From: CAYUAI01 sp964442745
Lineage (GTDB): Bacteria > Pseudomonadota > Gammaproteobacteria > S012-40
NCBI GenBank assembly: GCA_964442745.1
Contig: CAYUAI010000137.1
Coordinates: 1 to 7,355 of the forward strand
DNA: 7,355 nucleotides
Direction: 5' to 3'
Made by a program: the position numbers and the translations under genes. A model generated the notes under the pieces. The model saw only the letters and a program-made list of their open reading frames with translations. It was not told the origin of the DNA and ran no database searches. Below, one piece after another: positions 1 to 5,800 of the stretch (position 1 is the first letter of the stretch; every line of letters begins with the position of its first letter).

Positions 1-18
1 CAAAGTGGCTTACCCTCG

Positions 19-114
19 TTAATAATAATTATCAATCGTATTTAGAACTGCTGGATAATCAACCCACCATTTGACATCGCCGTGAACGATCACCTTGCCA
101 CCATTAGATTGCAT
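19..114 (-). other. Overlapping short frame, probable displaced C-terminus of the 114-aa protein
   Basis: On the complement an ATG (112-114) overlaps the stop of the 114-aa gene (ATGCAATCTAA, 11 bases shared) and opens a 31-codon frame ending at 19-21. It encodes MQSNGGKVIVHGDVKWWVDY followed by PAVLNTIDNYY. The segment GGKVIVHGDV is a well-formed beta-hairpin-like sequence, unlike random translation, and it joins smoothly to the ...DVVTANAI end of the upstream frame if one base is skipped. The frame stays open further upstream, with ATGs at 130-132 and 139-141, but the residues there look non-native. No Shine-Dalgarno precedes the ATG. It may be the real C-terminus displaced by an indel or sequencing error, a translationally coupled micro-protein, or less likely a recoded extension. 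The AUC-UAA-U context does not resemble the known prfB-type slip site. Confidence 0.45.
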
Positions 115-448
115 TGGCAGTAACAACGTCATGTGAGACATCACCCGTTTGGGCCAAAATTGGTTTAAGTTCCACCAGCAAGTTGGGCATGAATGCAAGA
201 ATTTCCGTCAGCTCGCGAGTAAATTGATTGCGTGCTTGGCTATCCGTGGGGTTCGCAGCCAATTTTTCTGCAGCGGCTTTGGCCGCTGGACGATTCAATA
301 TCATCGCACTCAATTTATCCCATAACCCAACCACTTTTTTAGCCACCGATTTTTCTAGTACAATCTCACTTTTCTCCAACAATGGTTTTAAATACGGCCC
401 TAGAAAGTTAGTGACTTGTTGCGCAACCTCACCTAGCTCTAATTCCAT
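104..448 (-). CDS. Small helical protein of unknown function, 114 aa, possibly truncated by a frameshift
   Basis: I do not recognise a named family. The start is well supported: AGGAG (455-459 on the complement) lies six bases before the ATG. No signal peptide or membrane segment is visible, so the product is probably cytoplasmic. The chain reads as amphipathic helices: an N-terminal helix (about 4-30, MELELGEVAQQVTNFLGPYL...), a Lys/Trp-containing helix (about 33-50), an Ala-rich helix (54-65, RPAAKAAAEKLAAN), a linker NPTDSQ, and a helix from about 72-100. From memory, this layout (helical body, an 'N-P-x-D' linker, then a short tail with a Gly-Asp turn) resembles a loose class of short bacterial hypothetical proteins that are often annotated only as conserved hypothetical; that resemblance is an inference. 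The reading frame stops at DVVTANAI, just before a tail-like sequence in the +1 frame (19-114). It is transcribed divergently from tamAB, and no functional link to them is shown. Confidence 0.75.
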   Translation of the reverse strand: MELELGEVAQQVTNFLGPYLKPLLEKSEIVLEKSVAKKVVGLWDKLSAMILNRPAAKAAAEKLAANPTDSQARNQFTRELTEILAFMPNLLVELKPILAQTGDVSHDVVTANAI

Positions 449-454
449 GTGCCA

Positions 455-459
455 CTCCT
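455..459 (-). promoter_or_regulatory. Ribosome binding site of the 114-aa gene
   Basis: On the complement AGGAG sits six bases before the ATG at 446-448. This is a near-ideal Shine-Dalgarno, it fixes the start codon, and it shows that the gene was built to be translated. It contrasts with tamA, which has no such site. Confidence 0.75.
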
Positions 460-498
460 AAATATTATGTCAGTAATAATCGATCGAAAATCCGAGGC

Positions 499-528
499 AT
501 TATTACGTTATTTACAATCCCATAACAA
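499..528 (-). promoter_or_regulatory. Putative sigma70-type promoter for the 114-aa gene
   Basis: On the complement TTGTTA (523-528; 4 of 6 to TTGACA) is followed after 18 bases by AATAAT (499-504; 5 of 6 to TATAAT). Transcription would start near 492, giving a leader of roughly 43 bases that includes the AGGAG site. AT-rich DNA offers many chance matches, and alternative boxes lie closer to the gene but would leave no room for the ribosome binding site. This is a prediction by eye only. Confidence 0.3.
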
Positions 529-570
529 GCGTTCCATTGGCTTTGACGGAAAAAAAAATCAAGGATGAAC

Positions 571-597
571 TCTAGCCGCTATTGCTAGGTGTTTTTT
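571..597. terminator. Weak hairpin with flanking T and A tracts, possible terminator
   Basis: CTAGC (572-576) pairs with GCTAG (584-588) around a seven-base loop; a wobble T-G pair (571/589) can extend it. On the plus strand it is followed almost at once by a T6 run (592-597). On the minus strand the same stem is followed after 13 bases by nine T (complement of 550-558), which is loose for an intrinsic terminator. The minus-strand reading would place it just after the stop at 597-599 of a gene-like frame, so it could be the end of a former transcription unit. The stem is short and not GC-rich, so termination is uncertain. GGTG-T6-CACC (588-601) is an alternative fold. Confidence 0.25.
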
Positions 598-758
598 CAC
601 CGAATTAATGGTAATATTTCACTGAAATTTATTTGAGCGTTTGGTAGGGCAAGGGCCTGATGACCAGGGTAGTCACAATATCCAAATTCTTCTTCCTTTA
701 AGCAGATAAAGCGCAAGCGACTAAATAAAAAAATTTCGGGTGCATAGCCACTCCCATT
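597..758 (-). pseudogene. Protein-like open frame without a start, possible eroded gene 3' end
   Basis: On the complement, 53 sense codons run from just after a TGA (759-761) to a TGA at 597-599. The translation is unusually protein-like for intergenic DNA: it begins NGSGYAPEIFLF, contains FICLKEEEFGY then CDYPGHQALALPN, and ends FSEILPLIR. No ATG occurs in this frame, and the only TTG has no ribosome binding site, so it could not be a complete gene here. I do not recognise the family. The frame is followed by a hairpin and, farther on, a T9 tract on the same strand. The reading is a decayed remnant of a minus-strand gene, possibly together with the open frame at 767-856. A 53-codon open stretch is not statistically rare, so chance remains a real alternative. 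Confidence 0.25.
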
Positions 759-766
759 TCAGCTCA

Positions 767-856
767 TTAATTAGCCATATCGATCATGGAGGTTGCGCCC
801 GCTTTATGGCAAAGATACAGCTTGATTCCCAACACAATCAAAATCAAAATCAACAT
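767..856 (-). other. Hydrophobic 29-codon micro-frame, doubtful
   Basis: On the complement an ATG (854-856), directly preceded by an in-frame TAA, opens a frame starting MLILILIVLGIKLYLCHKAG and ending ATSMIDMAN. It resembles a short membrane segment with a polar tail. However, the LILILI part is simply the translation of the AATCAA triplicate (836-853), and there is no Shine-Dalgarno. The non-repetitive part (GIKLYLCHKAGATSMIDMAN) looks coding-like and could belong to the same eroded locus as 597-758, which lies in a different frame just downstream. Either a remnant or chance is more likely than an expressed peptide. Confidence 0.15.
836..853. repeat. Three perfect tandem copies of AATCAA
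   Basis: AATCAA is repeated three times without interruption, about 110 bases before tamA. This is a short hexamer array of the kind that can expand or contract by slippage. It does not lie in a gene I can support and is too far from the tamA -10 box to alter promoter spacing, so no role is assigned. Confidence 0.7.
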
Positions 857-934
857 TTAACAAATGGCTAACGCTTTGATCAATGTTGTGCGCCATAAAA
901 TGTGATAAAACAACAATCTATCCAATGTCGGATT

Positions 935-940
935 TATAAT
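935..940 (+). promoter_or_regulatory. Putative -10 box of the tamAB operon
   Basis: A perfect TATAAT lies 19 bases before the tamA ATG. The predicted start of transcription is near 947, leaving a leader of only about 13 bases. The expected -35 position (912-917, AACAAT) matches TTGACA poorly and there is no extended -10 TG, so either an activator helps or the true promoter lies farther upstream (for example TAAAAT at 896-901). The assignment is by eye. Confidence 0.4.
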
Positions 941-943
941 AAA

Positions 944-955
944 GTTATCGATAAC
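944..955. promoter_or_regulatory. Perfect 12-bp palindrome just before the tamA start
   Basis: GTTATCGATAAC is a perfect inverted repeat lying between the TATAAT box and the ATG of tamA, where both the transcription start and a ribosome binding site would be expected. It could be an operator for a dimeric regulator that blocks promoter clearance, or simply chance. As RNA the stem would have no loop and would be weak, so a DNA site is the more natural reading. No known regulator's consensus is claimed. Confidence 0.35.
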
Positions 956-959
956 GTCT

Positions 960-2822
960 ATGTTTTTAAGAATATGTTCTTTGCTATTGTTGATTTTTTC
1001 TTCGCTCATTTACGCAGCAGATCCCCCCCAAGAGCAACCCTACAAGGTTGAAATTAAAGGCCTCGAGGGACAGGCCTTAGACAAAGATTTGCTAAGTGCC
1101 ATGGAGGGTTCGGCTAATCTTTTTTTGTTAATCGATCAACCTCCGTCAAGTTCTGTGAGCTTAATCCGGCGTGCCGCGTCTGATAAGGCACGAATGCTTG
1201 ATGTCTTGAAGTCTTTTGGTTATTACGCCGGCCAGGTTGTTATTTTCATCGAAGCGGTTCCGTTGACCACACTTCATCCAAATCTTATTCGGCAAGTGAA
1301 TACCCCAAAGGTTGTCATTGAGATCATGCCGGGTAGTATGTATACGTTTGATGAAATTAATTTGTTGGGTTTGCAATCTTTAGATTTATCCTTGACCACC
1401 CTGCTCGTCAATCTAGCGAAAGGTAGCGAGGCAAAAGGCAGCGATATCATCGAAGCCGAAGGGCTTGTGTTAGCTAAACTCGCACTTGAAGGTTATCCTT
1501 ATGCTAAAGCCGAAGATCGAACGTTAGTGGTTAATCATGCGAATAAAACCATGGATGTCACCTTGCGATTTACGCCTGGACCACGAGCACAATTGGGTAA
1601 ACTTGTCATTCGTGGTCTGGAGCGCATTGAAGATGATTTTGTAAGAAAACGCATTACCTGGCAACCCGGTGATTTATATCACCCGAAAACCCTCACATCT
1701 TTTCGGACGGACTTAAATAATCTAGGTCTTTTCTCTTCGCTTAAGCTGAATATCCCTGATGCCTCTGATGCTGGAAAACTCGCTTCAGGTGAGCGATTAC
1801 CCGTCGAATTATTGGTGGAGGAAAGAAAGCGAAAATTCATTGGTTTTGGCTTCAACTATTCGACAACAGAAGACTTTGGAATAAATGCTTATTGGGGACA
1901 CCGCAACCTTTTCGGACGCGGAGAAAAATTAAAAATTTCCAGTCGTATTGCCAGAATAGAAATGGATAAAATAAGAAAAAATAATTTTAACGATATTAAT
2001 ACGATCTTAGAACTCGAATTTAGTAAGCCTGATTTTCTCACTCGATCGCAAGAGTTACTGATCAATGGTAAATTAGCTAACGAAAATTTTGATACGTATG
2101 ATAAACAATCCATATCCAGTGCAATCGGCATTAAACGAAAATTATCAAATAGATTATCGTTTAGTGGCGGAGTGAGCAGTGAATACTACGCCATTAAAGA
2201 CAGTACCGGGAAAACAGAGTTTTTCTTGATTGGATTCCCTCTTGTATTGAAACATGATACCAGTGACGATTTATTAAACCCTCAAACCGGCTTCAGAAAT
2301 ACCGTGTCAATCACGCCATATGTTATCGCCAAAGGAGGGGAAGGAAATTTTACTATCGGACGACTCGACAGCCGAGCCTACTACAATGCGTTTGAAAGCG
2401 GTAATGTGATATTCGCTGGACGATTTTCTGCCGGCGGTATTTATGGTGAAACATTGGCTGACATTCCACCCGATAAAAAGTTTTACTCCGGTGGTGGCGG
2501 CTCTGTGCGTGGCTATGAGTATCAACGTGTCGGTCCTTTAAATGCCGACAAAAACCCAACAGGTGGTTTCAGCTTCGTTGAAGTCGGTGGAGAAATTCGC
2601 TGGCGTTATCAAGATTTTGGAGTCGTGCCATTTGTTGATGGTGGAAATGTTTTTACGAGCAAGTTACCCAAATTAGATGAAACTCTGCAGTGGGCGGCCG
2701 GTATTGGATTGCGCTACTATAGCGCCATTGGACCACTGAGAATAGATTTAGCTTTCCCAATCAATAAAAGAAAAAGTGATGATTCTGTGGCATTCTATTT
2801 GAGTATTGGACAAGCGTTTTAA
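960..2822 (+). CDS. tamA: TamA, outer-membrane Omp85-family subunit of the translocation and assembly module
   Basis: An outer-membrane beta-barrel that works with TamB in assembling some outer-membrane proteins and in envelope homeostasis (known for the family). Residues 1-19 are a signal peptide (one Arg at 4, the hydrophobic stretch LLLLIFSSLIYA, cleavage likely after Ala19 or Ala20). POTRA 1 spans about 28-122 (helix RRAASDKARMLDVLKSFGYY), POTRA 2 about 127-205 and POTRA 3 about 210-288 (LGKLVIRGLERIEDDFVRKR). The 16-strand barrel runs from about 292 to 620, with the conserved GHRNLFGRGE (313-322), the Omp85 loop-6 motif VRGY (516-519, after GGGGS), and a C-terminal strand ending in Phe (FYLSIGQAF), the signal recognised by BAM. 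At 620 aa it is somewhat longer than the 577-aa E. coli protein and appears complete. The start is the only ATG before the signal peptide, since an in-frame TGA at 903-905 closes the frame upstream; it has no clear Shine-Dalgarno, only AT-rich sequence. First gene of the operon with tamB. BamA is the main alternative, but it has five POTRAs and is longer. Confidence 0.95.
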   Translation: MFLRICSLLLLIFSSLIYAADPPQEQPYKVEIKGLEGQALDKDLLSAMEGSANLFLLIDQPPSSSVSLIRRAASDKARMLDVLKSFGYYAGQVVIFIEAVPLTTLHPNLIRQVNTPKVVIEIMPGSMYTFDEINLLGLQSLDLSLTTLLVNLAKGSEAKGSDIIEAEGLVLAKLALEGYPYAKAEDRTLVVNHANKTMDVTLRFTPGPRAQLGKLVIRGLERIEDDFVRKRITWQPGDLYHPKTLTSFRTDLNNLGLFSSLKLNIPDASDAGKLASGERLPVELLVEERKRKFIGFGFNYSTTEDFGINAYWGHRNLFGRGEKLKISSRIARIEMDKIRKNNFNDINTILELEFSKPDFLTRSQELLINGKLANENFDTYDKQSISSAIGIKRKLSNRLSFSGGVSSEYYAIKDSTGKTEFFLIGFPLVLKHDTSDDLLNPQTGFRNTVSITPYVIAKGGEGNFTIGRLDSRAYYNAFESGNVIFAGRFSAGGIYGETLADIPPDKKFYSGGGGSVRGYEYQRVGPLNADKNPTGGFSFVEVGGEIRWRYQDFGVVPFVDGGNVFTSKLPKLDETLQWAAGIGLRYYSAIGPLRIDLAFPINKRKSDDSVAFYLSIGQAF

Positions 2823-2830
2823 TCACGACT

Positions 2831-2835
2831 GGAAA
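2831..2835 (+). promoter_or_regulatory. Ribosome binding site of tamB
   Basis: GGAAA lies in the 20-base gap between tamA and tamB, with GGA ending nine bases before the ATG at 2843. It is a modest Shine-Dalgarno but well placed, and the short gap suggests that tamB is read from the tamA transcript. No separate promoter is evident in the gap. Confidence 0.5.
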
Positions 2836-2842
2836 ATAAATA

Positions 2843-5800
2843 ATGGCTTCAACGATCAAAAAAATACTTCTGGTGTTAGCGACGATAAGTTTAGTCTTCA
2901 TCGTTTTTATCGGTGGTCTTCTGCTATGGTTTCAAAGCGATTCGGGACAATCAAAAGTCGCTTCGCTGATTTCTGAACTCGCCAGTAACGAAGAAATGAC
3001 GCTGGATATCGGTGGATTTGACGGATTACTGCCTCTTTCAATCGTGAATTTGACGGAAGTTAAGCTTGCCGATCAAACCGGGACTTGGCTCACACTCGAT
3101 ACATTACGCCTACATTGGAAGCCATTTGAACTATTAACGGGTAAGTTTCACATTATTCAGTTTGCCATCGGCACATTAGCGTTGGAGCGCTTACCCGAAC
3201 CTCAAAATGATACCGATATTGAACCACCGCCCACGGAATCAGCGCCGTTATCTTGGCCAACTATTCAAATCGCGTTAGATGAAATTAAAGCGGAGCGAAT
3301 TCATCTCGGCGAATCGATATTGGGCGAATCTGTTGAGTTATCGCTGGATAGTCGCGCCTTGATTGAACGGTCAGGCCAGGCCATATCATTCGCTTTATTA
3401 CTCAAAAGAATTGATGAGATATCTGCTAAATTACACGCTGAGGTTGAGTTTAATCGTGCTACAGAAAGTTTGCAGGTTGACATCAATGCCGACGAGCCGG
3501 CTGGAGAAATGATAGCCAAGCTATTAAGCCTCCCCAATGCCTCTCCAGCGTCTTTTAGCTTCAACGGCTCAGGATTACTTTCCGATTGGAACGCACAAAT
3601 CAACGCCGGCGTTGAAAATTATATCGACTTAGGTGGAGAAGCGGCGATGACGAGGAATGCCGATCAAAATTATGCGCTAGATATTCAGTTGGCGCTGGAT
3701 ATGGAAAACTTATTAGAACCCAAGCTAAGCAAGCTCACGGGTGACAATATTGTACTTAAGACCACAGCCAGCGTTTCTCCACAATGGGATGTTAACATAA
3801 AAGATTTGCAACTCACTATGCCGGCCGCCACCGTGGCTCTTCAGGGGGTTATCGCACAAGCCGGAGAACAGATGGATTTAAATTACCAAGTCATTGCCGG
3901 TGATCCGAATGTATTTACTGAATTTTCTGCTGGCGTGCTTTGGGAAAAAATTAGCCTCAATGGAACCTTTAAGGGCTCGGCGGCCCAACCCGACGTTCAG
4001 GCCGAGTTGTTAATTACGTCACCACAAGGCCTGGGATTTTCCGCACAAAAAACGCAGCTCAACCTTGAGGTACTCGCCACCCAGCCTTTGGGAGACGTCG
4101 AGGCATTATTGCAAGTGAATTTACAGGGCCGTCTTGATGCCCTTAAAGGCGAAAACCCCGTTATCGAAAAACTGGCTGGAAAAACCATCCAATGGCAGGC
4201 TAAAAGCAAAATTGATTTAAATAAGCAACAAGTCAATTTACAAGAGGCAGAAATTTCTGCCGCGATTGCAAAAATCACAAGCACCGGAATCATCGAAGCC
4301 TGGGGAGAAAAAATTGCGCTAACTGCATTGGCTTCCCTGCCTGATTTCACGCCCCTTAGTGAGCTAGCAGGCCGGGAATTAAACGGCCAACTTGAGCTAA
4401 CCATCAATACCAACGTAAGTGATTTTGGGAAAAACGTTGTCACCAATTTTTCAGCCCAAGTAGATCAGCTAACACTGAATGATACCATCTTAGATACCAT
4501 ACTCGGGGAGCGTATTGATATGGCAGGAAGGGCGCAGCTCAGCCCTGATGGAAAAATGCAGCTCAGTGATTTAGCCATTAATACCGCGCAAGTCCACACT
4601 CAAGCGGAAGCCGTTATTTCAGCCGATCAAAACTTGCAAGCCCAATGGTCGGTAGCTGTCCCACAATTGGCCGCCTTATCAAAAGCATTGAATATACCAC
4701 TGGAGGGCAGACTGCACTTAAAAGGTAACGCGAAAGGGCAAGTATCAGACCCATCGGTCACGCTGTTACTGACCGGGGAAAACCTCAAAGTGCAAGAAAA
4801 ATCGATTAAAAAACCACGTATCGAATTAACCGCACATTCACTCGCGAGCGCTCCGACTGGACAATTAAAAACAGGGGTAATATATGATAACATGCCCGTC
4901 AAAGCTCAGTTAAATTTTGCCATCAACAATAATGAAACGTTGGCGATCAATGAACTTGAACTTTCTGCGTTAGGGATCGATATGCGTGGTCATGTCGATG
5001 TCATATTAGCCGAGAGTACCGCCAATGGAAAAATCACTGGCAAAATTTCTGATTTTAGCCCGATATCAACGCTTGCCCAACAAGACTTATCGGGTGATGT
5101 CACGTTTTCACTCAATCTTTCCGAACAAAATCAACAAACGCTAAACTTTCAAGCCCAAGCAAAAAATCTTGAAGTGATCAATGAGGGTATCAAGCAAAAA
5201 ATAACCCTCGCTGAACTTAGCGCCGAGATTAGTCAAGCGCTAAACGCGCCGGTTCTCAATATCAAGCTGCAAGCTAACAACATCGAAAATCCTGACATTC
5301 AGTTAAGTCGCTTAGAGTCTGCGATGAGTGGCACGCTTGAGGACATTAACTGGAATATCTCAACCACGGCTCATTTGATATCTCTCGATCAACCGCTCAA
5401 GATTCAAGGTACCGGAACCGCGCAAGTGACAGAAACACGCAAACAATTAACCATTGCCAACTTAGCCGGACAGTTAGGTCATATCCCTTTTACCCTATTA
5501 AAACCACTGAGTCTGATTTCTGAACAAGACAAATTGTCTGTGCAAGATTTTGTGCTGCAAATCCAAGAAGGCCAAATTGCCGCAGATATCGACATGGATA
5601 CACAAGGTATTGTCGCCAAAGCAACGATTGACAAATTACCGCTTGATCTCACTCGAATCGCGGATCCCTCTTTGGCATTATTTGGTTCCATTGATGGTGA
5701 TATCTCATTGGATGGAAACTTTCAGGCACCTAATGCGATCGTGAATCTTCGCTTAAATGATGTGGCGATTGAACAAGGTGAAGCAACGGATATCGCGAAA

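Larger units (their letters stand above)
449..959. other. Long AT-rich divergent intergenic region between the small gene and tamA
   Basis: About 510 bases without a confidently functional gene. Nearest the small gene are its Shine-Dalgarno and a possible promoter. Positions 550-558 are a run of nine A. A short hairpin (571-589) follows, with a T6 run at 592-597. From 597 to 856, minus-strand frames that look partly protein-like suggest an eroded gene. Positions 836-853 are three exact copies of AATCAA, and 851-857/882-888 are an inverted repeat. The last 25 bases carry a TATAAT box (935-940) and a perfect 12-bp palindrome (944-955) before tamA. I see no tRNA, no insertion sequence ends and no recognisable riboswitch. 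Confidence 0.6.

Noticed and set aside
104..112. Programmed +1 frameshift site at the stop of the 114-aa gene
   Set aside because: The codon before the stop (AUC) would re-pair poorly after a +1 slip and no upstream Shine-Dalgarno-like stimulator is placed as in prfB, so an indel or overlapping frame is simpler.
228..461. Plus-strand 77-aa open frame opposite the small helical gene
   Set aside because: It lies antisense to the 114-aa gene, which has a strong ribosome binding site and a coherent helical sequence; this frame has no such support.
698..757. Minus-strand 19-codon frame MGVAMHPKFFYLVACALSA resembling a secretion signal
   Set aside because: Too short, no convincing ribosome binding site, and it overlaps the longer 597-758 frame in another phase.
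786..860. Plus-strand 24-codon frame starting ATGGAGGTTGCG
   Set aside because: Its second half is the translated AATCAA repeat (KIKIN); no ribosome binding site and no recognisable product.
803..899. Inverted pair TTTATGGC (803-810) and GCCATAAA (892-899)
   Set aside because: Eight-base arms 81 bases apart in AT-rich DNA are expected by chance; no target duplication or mobile-element structure accompanies them.
960..2822. BamA instead of TamA
   Set aside because: Only three POTRA-like regions precede the barrel, the length is 620 aa, and tamB follows immediately.
3997..4446. 149-aa minus-strand open frame inside tamB, and similar antisense frames along tamA and tamB
   Set aside because: The plus-strand protein is an unambiguous TamB throughout; these Ser/Pro/Ala-rich translations are typical shadows of a long coding frame.
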